DNA of 64,000 nucleotides from an uncultured Prevotellaceae bacterium (GCA_947307015.1 CAMZHV010000004.1:1-64000), one strand, 5' to 3'; shown: positions 29,719-38,445, counted from the stretch's first letter. Program-made: numbers and translations. The notes: a model not told the origin generated them from the letters alone.

Positions 29719-31008
29719 ATGAATAGATTTATTTTCCCAAAAATGAAAAGACAACGTTTGTTAATAAGTCTCGTTGTATTGCTTTCCACTACCGTTCTTT
29801 TTGCAAAAGTGACCACTCCCTCCCAGGCGGTGGTGGGGGACTCCTTTTTTACAATCCAAGTCACTAATCCCTCTGACGTTAATCGTAGGGACGTGCCCGT
29901 TGTGGTAGACCTGCACAAGACCTTAAAGAAAAAGGTGAACGCAGTTCGCTCCGTTGTTGTAACTGCGCCTGAAGCCGCAGAAATAGCTTCCCAGCTTGAT
30001 GACCTCGATGGCGACTTCATCCCCGACGAGCTGGCCTTCGTTGCCGACATCCCAGCCCGCTCCACCCGCGTCTTCCGTGTTTCGTGCTCTGCGGTTTCCC
30101 CTCAGCGTACCTTCCCCCCTCGCACCGCTGCCTTCATGAAGGTATGGGATCGCAAGTACCGCTATCCCTACATCAACGCCATTGAATATCAGGGGCGCAA
30201 CGAACCTCTTGCCACCTATGATGCCATCTATGGCCACGGTGCCCAATGGGAGTCGGAGCTTGTGGGCTTCCGCGTGTATATGGATCATCGTCAGAGCATT
30301 GACATCTATGGCAAACCGACACCTCAGCTCGTCCTCGACAAGACTAATTTCTATAGCACGCGCGAAGACATCGCAGCCGGTCTCGGCTGTGATATTCTCT
30401 TTGCCGGTGCCAGCGTCGGCGCAGGCTCTTTCCGGGGTTATGTCGACGGCAAGCCTACGTATGTTGACAGCGTGGAGGCCCGCGGACAGCGTGTCATTGC
30501 CAGCGGCCCTGTACGTGCCATCGTAGAGGTTACGGACAAGAATTGGTTCTACAACGGTAAGCACCTGCAAATGCGCCAGCGCTACACCATCTATGCCGGT
30601 CACCGCGATGTTGAGGTTGATATTCGTCTGGCTGGAGCGGACATCGACAGCGAGACCTTCTGTACGGGTGTGCAGAAGATAGAGATGGACAACGAAGGCT
30701 ATATGGAATTTACCACTGGCCTTGTCGGTTCGTGGGGTAGGAATATCCCCGACAAGGCCGCTGAAGATTTGGTCGAAGGTGTAGGCTTAGGCGTCAACGT
30801 CGATTTGCGCTATCTGACACAAAAGAAGGAAGATGACCTAAACTACCTGACCATCCTGCACCCCGTCGATGGCCACATTCGCTACCATTTAGCCATCTGT
30901 GCGCTGATGGAAAAGGATGGTTTCAAGGATGCAAAAAGTTGGTTCAACTGGCTGCAACAATGGCAAGCCGAGCTGAACCAACCTTGTACGGTTAAAATCA
31001 AGCGTTAG
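29719..31008 (+). CDS. Exported DUF4861-type protein
   Basis: The 429-residue protein has a signal peptide (MKRQRLLISLVVLLSTTVLFA from an internal ATG at 29743, or the longer form from 29719). Its body resembles DUF4861 proteins, which occur in Bacteroidetes polysaccharide loci: KVWDRKYRYPYINAIEYQG, GHGAQWESELVGFRVY and QRYTIYAGHRDVEVDIRL. No catalytic residues are established for the family. It follows the PL26-like gene and probably acts on the same glycan. The stop codon overlaps that of the convergent outer-membrane gene. Confidence 0.72.
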   Translation: MNRFIFPKMKRQRLLISLVVLLSTTVLFAKVTTPSQAVVGDSFFTIQVTNPSDVNRRDVPVVVDLHKTLKKKVNAVRSVVVTAPEAAEIASQLDDLDGDFIPDELAFVADIPARSTRVFRVSCSAVSPQRTFPPRTAAFMKVWDRKYRYPYINAIEYQGRNEPLATYDAIYGHGAQWESELVGFRVYMDHRQSIDIYGKPTPQLVLDKTNFYSTREDIAAGLGCDILFAGASVGAGSFRGYVDGKPTYVDSVEARGQRVIASGPVRAIVEVTDKNWFYNGKHLQMRQRYTIYAGHRDVEVDIRLAGADIDSETFCTGVQKIEMDNEGYMEFTTGLVGSWGRNIPDKAAEDLVEGVGLGVNVDLRYLTQKKEDDLNYLTILHPVDGHIRYHLAICALMEKDGFKDAKSWFNWLQQWQAELNQPCTVKIKR

Positions 31009-31541
31009 AAGCGGTAAGCAATACCAAGAGAGATATTGACGCGCGAATGTCCTATCTGGAATTTCTGATCCTCTGTATCAAGAGATGATTTTGAACTGTA
31101 TTTGTAGTAGGGCTCCAGCATCACATACAGATTCTCGTTGATGTCATACTGCAAGCCAGCGCCTACATTAACACCAAAACCTAAGCCACGGTCTATGTAT
31201 TTTCCGTACATAATGGTAGCACCTAATAGAGGATAGAGAGAGAATCTTTTCTTCATGTAGATGATAAAGTGGGCGTTCAGGTTCGTGTCCCAGTAGGCGA
31301 CATCCCTGCGCTTGAAGAAGCCGTTGAACGAAGCCTCAAGGCGGAAAGCCCGGGCTGCATAGAACTGAACTTTTCCGCCGAGACCTATGTTAAAGATAGG
31401 ATTCGGCGTACCTTGACAGATGTTGAGGCCTATGGCCCAGTCGCCACCTTTTGCTTCGGGTTCGTACTCGTAGTCGTATTCATAGGCGCTTGCTGTAAGC
31501 GTCAGCAGTGCCATGCAAAAGAGCATAAAGATTTTTTTCAT
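31005..31541 (-). CDS. Outer-membrane beta-barrel protein
   Basis: A 178-residue protein with a signal peptide (MKKIFMLFCMALLTLTASA) and an acidic Tyr-rich stretch. Alternating beta strands end in an aromatic residue (GIAYRF), as usual for small outer-membrane barrels. Examples are WAIGLNICQGTPNPIFNIG and VGAGLQYDINENLYVMLEP. It fits the general PorT/OmpW-like barrel group, but I cannot assign a function. It is transcribed alone from a TATATTTG box upstream. Confidence 0.75.
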   Translation of the reverse strand: MKKIFMLFCMALLTLTASAYEYDYEYEPEAKGGDWAIGLNICQGTPNPIFNIGLGGKVQFYAARAFRLEASFNGFFKRRDVAYWDTNLNAHFIIYMKKRFSLYPLLGATIMYGKYIDRGLGFGVNVGAGLQYDINENLYVMLEPYYKYSSKSSLDTEDQKFQIGHSRVNISLGIAYRF

Positions 31542-31601
31542 AACATTATTTTTTATGGGTTAATTGTACAATTTGAGGCGCTAAAACGTTAAAATGCTCT
31601 G

Positions 31602-31609
31602 CAAATATA
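31602..31609 (-). promoter_or_regulatory. -7 box for the outer-membrane barrel gene
   Basis: TATATTTG on the minus strand, about 60 nt before the ATG at 31541. No clear TTTG at -33. Confidence 0.5.
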
Positions 31610-31683
31610 GTGTTTTTCTGTTTTTCTCGTACACTTTCGTTAAAAATATTGCTCTTTTAGCACCACTTTTCATGATTTCTTAC

Positions 31684-31691
31684 TACTTTTG
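31684..31691 (+). promoter_or_regulatory. -7 box for the tatA operon
   Basis: TACTTTTG matches TAnnTTTG and lies 30 nt before the tatA ATG. It is divergent from the barrel promoter. Confidence 0.6.
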
Positions 31692-31721
31692 TACGCAAAC
31701 AAACCCTAAAACTACATTAAA

Positions 31722-31904
31722 ATGAACTTAGGAACCCCTGAAATTCTGCTCATCGCGCTCGTCGTGCTACTACTCTTCGGCGGCAAGAAAATCCCAGAAC
31801 TCATGAAAGGCCTCGGCAAAGGCGTCAAGAGTTTCAAGGATGGCGTGAAAGGACTCGATGACGACATCAAGGAAGCCACTACAATCGAGGAGACGAAGAA
31901 GTAA
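31722..31904 (+). CDS. tatA: Sec-independent translocase protein TatA
   Basis: TatA oligomers form the passage for folded Tat substrates. The 60-residue protein has one membrane helix ([13 protein letters not shown]), the invariant FGGKKIPEL hinge and an amphipathic helix rich in Lys and Gly, then an acidic tail. No tatB is present, so this is a minimal TatAC system. It is 6 nt before tatC. Confidence 0.95.
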   Translation: MNLGTPEILLIALVVLLLFGGKKIPELMKGLGKGVKSFKDGVKGLDDDIKEATTIEETKK

Positions 31905-31910
31905 GACGTG

Positions 31911-32720
31911 ATGGAAGAACAGATGACCTTCTGGGATCATCTTGACGTCCTGCGCGGGAGCATCATCCGTGTGCTCGTAGCAGCGGCCGTCATGGGCATC
32001 GGTGTGTTCTTTCTCAAGGACAGGCTCTTTGACCTCGTGTTGTGGCCCCGCGACAGCGATTTCCCCACCTACCGCCTCCTTGGTGCCGAGCCCTTCGACC
32101 TCCACCTCATCAATACGGAGCTCACCGAGCAGTTCATGATTCACATGAAGGTGTCGCTCGTCGTAGGACTCATGGTGGCCTCGCCCTACATCATCTACAT
32201 TCTCTTCAAGTTCATCTCCCCAGCGCTCTACGACAACGAGCGGCGCGCCAGTGTGCGTCTGGTGGGGGCGGCTTACGGGATGTTCATGGTAGGCATCGTT
32301 GTTAACTACTTCCTCATCTTCCCGCTCACCGTACGTTTCCTTGGCACCTACAGCGTTAGCTCCGAAGTGGAAACGCTGCTCACGCTCTCCAGCTATGTTG
32401 ACACGCTCTTGCTGATGTGCCTCGTCTTCGGTATCGTTTTTGAGATCCCCGTCATCGCGTGGCTCCTCGCGCGCTTCGGTATGCTGAAGGCATCTTGGAT
32501 GTCCCAGTACCGCCGTCACGCCATCGTTGCCATCCTCGTCGCTGCCGCCATCATCACACCCACGGCCGACATCATGACGCTGATTGTCGTCTCTCTCCCC
32601 ATCTGGCTGCTCTATGAAGTGAGCATCTGGATTGTACGTTTCACTAACACAAATACAAAATCCGAGCCATGCTTAGAAGAATCCGAATCACCCTCGCCGT
32701 CGTCGCCATCATCGGAATAA
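31911..32720 (+). CDS. tatC: Sec-independent translocase protein TatC
   Basis: TatC is the receptor for twin-arginine signal peptides. The 269-residue membrane protein has the N-terminal MTFWDHLDVLRGSIIRV, a glutamate in the first periplasmic loop region and six hydrophobic segments, including VGLMVASPYIIYILFKF and VAAAIITPTADIMTL. I chose ATG 31911; an in-frame GTG stands just before it. The last 52 nt overlap, in another frame, the start of the polyferredoxin gene. The Ser/Pro-rich tail is read from the overlap. Confidence 0.95.
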   Translation: MEEQMTFWDHLDVLRGSIIRVLVAAAVMGIGVFFLKDRLFDLVLWPRDSDFPTYRLLGAEPFDLHLINTELTEQFMIHMKVSLVVGLMVASPYIIYILFKFISPALYDNERRASVRLVGAAYGMFMVGIVVNYFLIFPLTVRFLGTYSVSSEVETLLTLSSYVDTLLLMCLVFGIVFEIPVIAWLLARFGMLKASWMSQYRRHAIVAILVAAAIITPTADIMTLIVVSLPIWLLYEVSIWIVRFTNTNTKSEPCLEESESPSPSSPSSE

Positions 32721-34195
32721 CGCTGTTATTTCTTGACGTCACTGGCATCCTCTACCCCTATCTTGGCTGGCTGGCCAAGATTCAGTTCCTGCCAGCTGTG
32801 TTGGCGCTGAATGTCGGCGTCATCGTGGCTCTGCTCCTGCTCACGCTCCTCCTCGGGCGCATCTACTGCTCCGTAGTTTGTCCGTTGGGCATCCTTCAGG
32901 ATGTCCTCGCGCGCCTACGCCCGCGTAAAAACAAAAAGGTAGGGCGCTACTCCTTCTCGCCCGAGGTCAAATGGCTACGCTATCCCGTCCTCGTGCTCTT
33001 CATCATCGCCCTCGTAGCTGGCGTGGGCTCCTTCGTAGCTTTGCTGGCGCCGTACAGCAGCTTCGGACGTATAGCCACGAACCTCTTCGCGCCGCTCTAC
33101 GAATGGGTCAACAATGGTCTTGCCTCCATTGCCGAAAAGCACGACAGCTACGCTTTCTACCACGTTGATGTCTGGATGCGCAGCCTGCCGACGTTCATCA
33201 TCGCCGTCGTGACCTTCCTCATCCTCGCCGTTCTGGCATGGATTGGCGGTCGCACCTATTGCAACACCATTTGCCCCGTCGGCACCTTCCTAAGTTTCCT
33301 CTCCCGCTTCTCATTCTTGAAGATTAGGTTCGACGAGGACAAGTGCTGCAACTGCTCGGCCTGCACCAAGAGCTGCAAAGCTTCCTGCATTGACTTTAAA
33401 AACCATCAAGTCGACTACTCCCGGTGCGTCGTTTGTGGCGATTGCATTAATGCCTGCAAGTTTGGCGCTCTCCACTATGACAATTCCCTCTTGCATCGCC
33501 GAGCCCAACAGCACAACCAAGCCACCGCGTCCGACGCCTCCGCGTCGGCTCAATCCTTTTCCGCCCCCGACGAAGGCCGCCGCTCCTTCCTTATTGGCGC
33601 AGCCTTAGCCACGACTACAGCCGCTCTTGCCCAGAAGAATAAGGTGGACGGCGGTCTGGCCGATATTGAGGACAAGGTGGCCCCTGAGCGAAAGACACCT
33701 ATCACCCCTCCGGGCTCCCTGTCAGTTCGTCATCTCTCCCAGCACTGTACGGGCTGCCAGCTCTGCGTGGCGCAATGTCCCAACGACGTTCTGCGTCCCT
33801 CCACGGGTCTGCTCACGATGATGCAGCCTGTGATGTCCTATGAGCGCGGCTACTGTCGTCCCGAATGTAACCGTTGCTCCGAAGTATGCCCCGCTGGAGC
33901 CATCCGTCCCATCGCTCACGAAGAAAAGTCCAGCATACAGATTGGCCATGCTGTGTGGGTCAAGAAGAACTGCGTTGTACTCACCGACAACGTGGAATGT
34001 GGCAATTGCGCCCGCCACTGCCCCACAGGTGCCATACAGATGGTGCCCCTCGACCCCAACGACGAGCTCGGAGCCTATGTCCCCGCCGTCAACGAAGCCC
34101 TTTGCATCGGATGCGGAGCCTGCGAGAATCTCTGCCCCGCCCGTCCCTTCTCAGCTATCTATGTCGAAGGCCACGAAGTACATAAACACATTTAA
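32669..34195 (+). CDS. Membrane polyferredoxin, NapH/NapG-like fusion
   Basis: The 508-residue protein begins with about five membrane helices and two CxxxCP motifs (Cys67/71, Cys198/202), as in NapH-type quinol oxidation proteins. Four-cysteine ferredoxin motifs follow (CCNCSACTKSC, CVVCGDCINAC). After a linker there is an internal EGRRSFLIGAALATTTAA (from residue 303), a Tat-signal-like segment. Three more cluster motifs come next (CTGCQLCVAQCP, CGNCARHCP, CIGCGACENLCP). It looks like a NapH unit fused to a NapG-like exported ferredoxin. It probably passes electrons from menaquinol to the neighbouring exported reductases. Confidence 0.85.
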   Translation: MLRRIRITLAVVAIIGITLLFLDVTGILYPYLGWLAKIQFLPAVLALNVGVIVALLLLTLLLGRIYCSVVCPLGILQDVLARLRPRKNKKVGRYSFSPEVKWLRYPVLVLFIIALVAGVGSFVALLAPYSSFGRIATNLFAPLYEWVNNGLASIAEKHDSYAFYHVDVWMRSLPTFIIAVVTFLILAVLAWIGGRTYCNTICPVGTFLSFLSRFSFLKIRFDEDKCCNCSACTKSCKASCIDFKNHQVDYSRCVVCGDCINACKFGALHYDNSLLHRRAQQHNQATASDASASAQSFSAPDEGRRSFLIGAALATTTAALAQKNKVDGGLADIEDKVAPERKTPITPPGSLSVRHLSQHCTGCQLCVAQCPNDVLRPSTGLLTMMQPVMSYERGYCRPECNRCSEVCPAGAIRPIAHEEKSSIQIGHAVWVKKNCVVLTDNVECGNCARHCPTGAIQMVPLDPNDELGAYVPAVNEALCIGCGACENLCPARPFSAIYVEGHEVHKHI

Positions 34196-34209
34196 GACCC
34201 GCACTCCCC

Positions 34210-35637
34210 ATGAATAAGACTCTTTCCCGTCGAAACTTTCTGAAATATCTCGGTGGCGGCCTCGCTGCTACCGCCCCTGCAGCCGCCCTCATCACCTCAT
34301 GTCGGTCGGGTGATGCTCGTGATGGCGCTGACGCCACCGCCATGACCACCCGCGTCAACCCCAACAGCGGAGATGTTGTCTCCCTCCTCGGCTATGGCAT
34401 GATGCGCCTGCCTGAGTTGCCCAAAGGCACGCCCGACGATCCCGTCACCGGTCCCTTTGATCAGGAGATGATCAACCGCCAGATCGATTATGCCCTCGCG
34501 CACGGAGTCAACTACTTCGACACCTCGCCCGTCTACTGCCGCGGCCTCAGCGAGCGCTGCACCGGCATTGCCCTCAAGCGCCACCCGCGCGACAGCTATT
34601 TCATCGCCACCAAGCTCTCCAACTTCGGCACGCAACAATGGGAACTCGAACCATCCAAAGCCATGTTTGAGAACTCCCTCAAGGAGCTGCAGACCGACTA
34701 CGTAGACTACCTCCTTCTGCACAGTACGGGCGGCGGCGGTCGCGACACCGACGGCAAGGAGCTCAGCGGACTCGAAGTGTGCCAGCGCCGCTTCATCGAC
34801 AACGGTCTCACCGACTGGCTCGTAGAGCAGAAGCAAGCCGGACGCATCCGCAACCTTGGCTTCTCGTGGCACGGTGACTACCGCGCCTTCGAACTGCTGC
34901 TCCGTCTCCACGACGAAGGTCGCTACCACTGGGACTTCGTGCAGATCGAACTCAACTACCTCGATTGGTACTATGCCAACGAAATCAACGGTGCTAACGT
35001 CGATGCCGTCACTCTCTACGGCGAGCTCCACAAACGCGGCATTCCCGCTGTCATCATGGAACCCTTGTTAGGTGGACGTTTGGCGAATCTCAACGAAGAC
35101 ATCGCCGCTGAACTCAAGCAGCGCGACCCCGAAGCCACCATTGCCTCATGGGCTTTCCGCTTCGCCGGCACACCCGAAGGTGTCCTCACCGTGCTCAGCG
35201 GCATGACCTATATGGAACACCTTGAGGAAAATGTGCAGACCTACTCGCCCCTGAAACCCATCACCGAGGAGGAGAATGAGTTCCTCTTGCACATCGCCGA
35301 GGAGATTTTCGGACAGAAGGAGATACCCTGCACCGCCTGCCAGTACTGTATGCCCTGCCCCTACGGTCTTGACATTCCGGGCATCTTTGCCCACTACAAC
35401 AAGTGTATCCGCGAGGGCAATACCCCGCAGAGCTTCGGCACACCCACGTTCCGCCGTCAGCGCCGCGCCTTCCTCGTGGGCTACGACCGCAGCGTGCCGC
35501 GCCTGCGTCAGGCCGACCACTGCATCGGTTGCAATCAATGCACGTCCCACTGCCCGCAGCAAATCAAGATACCTCGCGAACTGCAGCGTATCAGCGCTTA
35601 CGCCGAGGATCTGCGCCGACAAGGTGGACCGTTGTAA
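34210..35637 (+). CDS. Tat-exported lipoprotein aldo/keto reductase with ferredoxin domain
   Basis: The 475-residue protein starts with a Tat signal (SRRNFLKYLGGG, arginines 7 and 8) and a lipobox ending at Cys31. The middle is an aldo/keto reductase barrel (HGVNYFDTSPVY, FIATKLSN, YLLLHSTGG). The C-terminus carries two cysteine clusters (CTACQYCMPCPYG and CIGCNQCTSHCPQQ) able to bind [4Fe-4S] centres. Export through Tat fits a protein that folds with cofactors in the cytoplasm. It lies 14 nt after the polyferredoxin gene. The substrate is unknown. Confidence 0.85.
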   Translation: MNKTLSRRNFLKYLGGGLAATAPAAALITSCRSGDARDGADATAMTTRVNPNSGDVVSLLGYGMMRLPELPKGTPDDPVTGPFDQEMINRQIDYALAHGVNYFDTSPVYCRGLSERCTGIALKRHPRDSYFIATKLSNFGTQQWELEPSKAMFENSLKELQTDYVDYLLLHSTGGGGRDTDGKELSGLEVCQRRFIDNGLTDWLVEQKQAGRIRNLGFSWHGDYRAFELLLRLHDEGRYHWDFVQIELNYLDWYYANEINGANVDAVTLYGELHKRGIPAVIMEPLLGGRLANLNEDIAAELKQRDPEATIASWAFRFAGTPEGVLTVLSGMTYMEHLEENVQTYSPLKPITEEENEFLLHIAEEIFGQKEIPCTACQYCMPCPYGLDIPGIFAHYNKCIREGNTPQSFGTPTFRRQRRAFLVGYDRSVPRLRQADHCIGCNQCTSHCPQQIKIPRELQRISAYAEDLRRQGGPL

Positions 35638-35649
35638 CTTCACCATTCC

Positions 35650-35700
35650 CTTCATTTTTCATTCTTCATTTTCCATTTTTCATTCTTCATTCATCACTCA
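35650..35700. repeat. Polypyrimidine spacer repeat before xth
   Basis: Short units of the form TTCATTTTTCATTC are repeated in the spacer between the reductase and xth genes. A similar block lies at 36467-36522, and a complementary purine block at 42836-42885. Confidence 0.65.
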
Positions 35701-35710
35701 TCCCCTCCCA

Positions 35711-36466
35711 ATGAAATTTATTTCCTGGAATGTCAACGGGCTGCGCGCCTGCGATGGCAAAGGTTTCCGCGACTCCTTCCGCGCCTTAGATGCCGACTTC
35801 TTCTGTCTTCAAGAGACCAAGATGCAGGCGGGACAGCTTGATATCGCTTTCCCCGGCTATGAGAGCTACTGGAACTATGCCGAGAAGAAAGGCTACTCCG
35901 GCACCGCCATCTTCACGCGTCACACGCCGCTCTCCGTCGTCTACGGTCTCGGCATCGAAGAGCACGACCACGAAGGGCGCGTCATCACGCTCGAATACGC
36001 TGACTTCTACGTTGTCACCTGCTACACGCCTAATTCTCAGGACGGCCTGCGGCGCCTTGATTACCGCATGACATGGGACGATGCGTTTCGCGAATACCTC
36101 TGCCGCCTCGATGCCCGTAAGCCCGTGCTCGTCTGCGGCGATCTCAACGTTGCCCATGAGGAGATAGATCTTAAGAACCCCAAGAGCAACCGCATGAATG
36201 CGGGCTTCACCGACGAGGAGCGTGCCAAGTTCTCCACGCTGTTGGCTGCTGGCTTCACCGACACATGGCGCGCCCGCAACCCCGATGTGCGCGATGTCTA
36301 TTCATGGTGGAGCTACCGTTTCCAGGCGCGAGAGAAGAACGCAGGTTGGCGCATCGACTATTGGCTCGTCTCCAACCGCCTCTTCCCGCAAGTCACCGAC
36401 ACCCGCATCCACACCGAGATCTTCGGCTCTGACCATTGTCCCGTCGAGGTTGACATAGAGAAATAA
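35711..36466 (+). CDS. xth: Exodeoxyribonuclease III
   Basis: ExoIII is an AP endonuclease and 3'-5' exonuclease of base excision repair. The 251-residue protein has MKFISWNVNGLRA, FFCLQETKMQ, VCGDLNVAHEEIDL, WRIDYWLVS and FGSDHCPVEV, which carry the metal-binding and catalytic residues. I chose ATG 35711 after the polypyrimidine spacer; the longer upstream frame is part of the previous gene read in another frame. It is a cytoplasmic DNA repair gene within the Tat cluster, with no obvious link to it. Confidence 0.95.
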   Translation: MKFISWNVNGLRACDGKGFRDSFRALDADFFCLQETKMQAGQLDIAFPGYESYWNYAEKKGYSGTAIFTRHTPLSVVYGLGIEEHDHEGRVITLEYADFYVVTCYTPNSQDGLRRLDYRMTWDDAFREYLCRLDARKPVLVCGDLNVAHEEIDLKNPKSNRMNAGFTDEERAKFSTLLAAGFTDTWRARNPDVRDVYSWWSYRFQAREKNAGWRIDYWLVSNRLFPQVTDTRIHTEIFGSDHCPVEVDIEK

Positions 36467-36522
36467 CTTTTCATTTTTCCCTTTTCATTTTTCCCTTTTC
36501 CCTTTTCCCTTTTCCCTCTTTC
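36467..36522. repeat. Polypyrimidine repeat (TTTTCCC units) before the second reductase
   Basis: CTTTTCATTTTTCCC then several CTTTTCC units fill the spacer. It is a low-complexity tract. Confidence 0.7.
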
Positions 36523-36539
36523 ATCTTACATTTCACAAC

Positions 36540-37901
36540 ATGAGCAAGCAACACGACATCAATCGCCGCCAGTTCCTGCGTCAGCTGGGACTTGGCTCTG
36601 CCTCAGCCTTTTCGCTGATGGCCATGGGGCCGCTACAGGCTTTCGCCTCTGAGCGTGCGCCCTTACCCGCCCCCGAAGGGGACATCAAGATGACCTACCG
36701 CAAGCAGAACGGTTCGGGTGAGGATATCTCCCTGCTCGGCTTTGGCATGATGCGTCTGCCGCGCGAGCAGGAGGAGGTCGACCGACTTGTCGACTACGCT
36801 ATTGCACACGGTGTCAACTATTTCGACACTGCGCCGATGTACGGCGGGGGCCGTAACGAAGGCGTCACTGGTGCCACCCTCAGCCGCTATCCTCGCGAAA
36901 AATATTATGTTGCTACGAAGATGTCTAATCAGAATCAGGCATTGTGGTCTTTCGAGAAGTCCAAGGAGATGTACGAGAACTCCTTCAAGCAGTTGCGCGT
37001 CGACTACATAGATTACTACTTGCTTCACAGCATCGGCGGCGGTGGTTTGGATGCTTTGCGCGGGCGTTTCCTCGACAACGGTATTCTCGACTTCCTCGTC
37101 AAGGAGCGCGAGGCGGGACGCATCCGCCATCTGGGCTTCAGCTACCATGGTGATGTCAAGGTTTTCGACTACCTCCTCGATCACCACGAGCAGTACCATT
37201 GGGACTTCGTTCAGATACAGATGAACTATGTCGATTGGCGCCACGCTGGACGACGCGGACGTCGCGGAGGCGACGCCGATGCCGAATACCTCTATGGCCG
37301 TTTGGAGAAGCTTGGCATACAGGCCGTTATCATGGAACCCATCCGCGGCGGTGCCCTTGCCAACGTTGCCGACGAGATACGCGAGCAGTTGCATGCCGTA
37401 CGCCCTGACGACAGTCCTGCCACCTGGGGCTTCCGTTGGGTAGGATCGCATCCCAACGTGCTGACGACGCTCAGCGGCATGAACCGCATGGAGCACCTCG
37501 AAGAGAATGTCCGCACCTTCTCGCCTCTGCAACCTTGCACCGAGGCCGAAGACGAACTTCTCGCGCGCATCGCCGACCAGATAGCGGGCTTCCCCACCAT
37601 CGGTTGCACCACCTGCGCCTACTGTATGCCCTGCCCCTACGGCGTGGATATCCCTAACAACTTCGCGTTCTACAACAAAGCCGTCACCGAAAAGATGCTG
37701 CCGCTGCCCGAGCCTTCGGCTGCCGACTATGCCGAGCGCCAAGATGCCTTCATCAAGGCCTACCGCGAAGCTATCCCCGCTGAGAAGCGTGCTACTACGT
37801 GCGTCGACTGCGGTGAATGTCTCGCCAAATGTCCCCAGCAGATACGCATTCCCAATCAGATGAGCCGCCTCGTTGAGTTGACACGCAAGCGCAGGAAATA
37901 A
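36540..37901 (+). CDS. Tat-exported aldo/keto reductase with ferredoxin domain
   Basis: The 453-residue paralogue of the gene at 34210 has a Tat signal (NRRQFLRQLGLG, arginines 9 and 10). A predicted signal-peptidase site lies after Ala36, so it would be soluble, not lipid-anchored. The barrel core is present (HGVNYFDTAPMYGGG, YVATKMSN, YYLLHSIGGGG). C-terminal clusters are CTTCAYCMPCPYG and CVDCGECLAKCPQQ. It is probably an electron-accepting reductase of the same extracytoplasmic chain. Substrate unknown. Confidence 0.85.
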   Translation: MSKQHDINRRQFLRQLGLGSASAFSLMAMGPLQAFASERAPLPAPEGDIKMTYRKQNGSGEDISLLGFGMMRLPREQEEVDRLVDYAIAHGVNYFDTAPMYGGGRNEGVTGATLSRYPREKYYVATKMSNQNQALWSFEKSKEMYENSFKQLRVDYIDYYLLHSIGGGGLDALRGRFLDNGILDFLVKEREAGRIRHLGFSYHGDVKVFDYLLDHHEQYHWDFVQIQMNYVDWRHAGRRGRRGGDADAEYLYGRLEKLGIQAVIMEPIRGGALANVADEIREQLHAVRPDDSPATWGFRWVGSHPNVLTTLSGMNRMEHLEENVRTFSPLQPCTEAEDELLARIADQIAGFPTIGCTTCAYCMPCPYGVDIPNNFAFYNKAVTEKMLPLPEPSAADYAERQDAFIKAYREAIPAEKRATTCVDCGECLAKCPQQIRIPNQMSRLVELTRKRRK

Positions 37902-37953
37902 ACCTTTTCTGCTATTCTGTGTCAAAGCATAAAAGATTCAAACAATAAGTACA

Positions 37954-38391
37954 ATGAACAAGAAAGTAAAGTTAGCATTTATCATTTCTTCTCTATTATT
38001 TGTCATATCTCCGTCTGCGTCTGCTCAGACGCAGACTCTTCTCCCTAAAGGGGATGAGGAGGGGGCCGTTATCACCACCGAGAACGGCTCCACTGTCATC
38101 AACACGACCACCCTTGCTGAAGAAGTTGAGGGCTATGCCGGTCCCGTACCCTTGAAGATATTCATCAAAAAAGACAAGATTGAAAAGATAGAGGCGCTGA
38201 AGAACCTCGAGACCCCTAAGTACCTCGCCCTCATCAAGCGCGACCTGCTCAACAAGTGGAACGGACTCACCGTGAAGAAGGCCGCCACACAGGAAGTTGA
38301 CGTCATCACGGGAGCCACCTACACCTCTGAAGCTGTCATCGAGAATGTCCGTCGCGGACTCGACTATTACACCAAGAAAGGCAAGAAATAA
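37954..38391 (+). CDS. Exported FMN-binding domain protein
   Basis: The 145-residue protein has a signal peptide (MNKKVKLAFIISSLLFVISP, cleavage near SAS/AQ). It then has a single FMN-binding domain of the RnfG/NqrC type with VDVITGATYTSEAVIENVRR, where a Thr in the TGATYTS motif normally carries covalent FMN. Such domains relay electrons outside the cytoplasmic membrane. It closes the Tat redox cluster. LLPKGDEEGAV near residue 30 may derive from a type C repeat. Confidence 0.85.
   Translation: MNKKVKLAFIISSLLFVISPSASAQTQTLLPKGDEEGAVITTENGSTVINTTTLAEEVEGYAGPVPLKIFIKKDKIEKIEALKNLETPKYLALIKRDLLNKWNGLTVKKAATQEVDVITGATYTSEAVIENVRRGLDYYTKKGKK
38034..38070. repeat. Possible degenerate type C repeat in the FMN-binding gene
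   Basis: TTCTCCCTAAAGGGGATGAG followed by GAGGGGGCC has the type C layout. It encodes the variable segment just after the signal peptide. The match is weaker than for the other copies. Confidence 0.4.
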
Positions 38392-38445
38392 TCATCTTTC
38401 ACGTATAGGACAGGACCTTCTGCATAGGTCTCCTATATCTCTCCA

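Noticed and set aside
35276..35710. Long N-terminal extension of exonuclease III
   Set aside because: It lies inside the preceding reductase gene in another frame and through a polypyrimidine spacer. The conserved protein starts at 35711.
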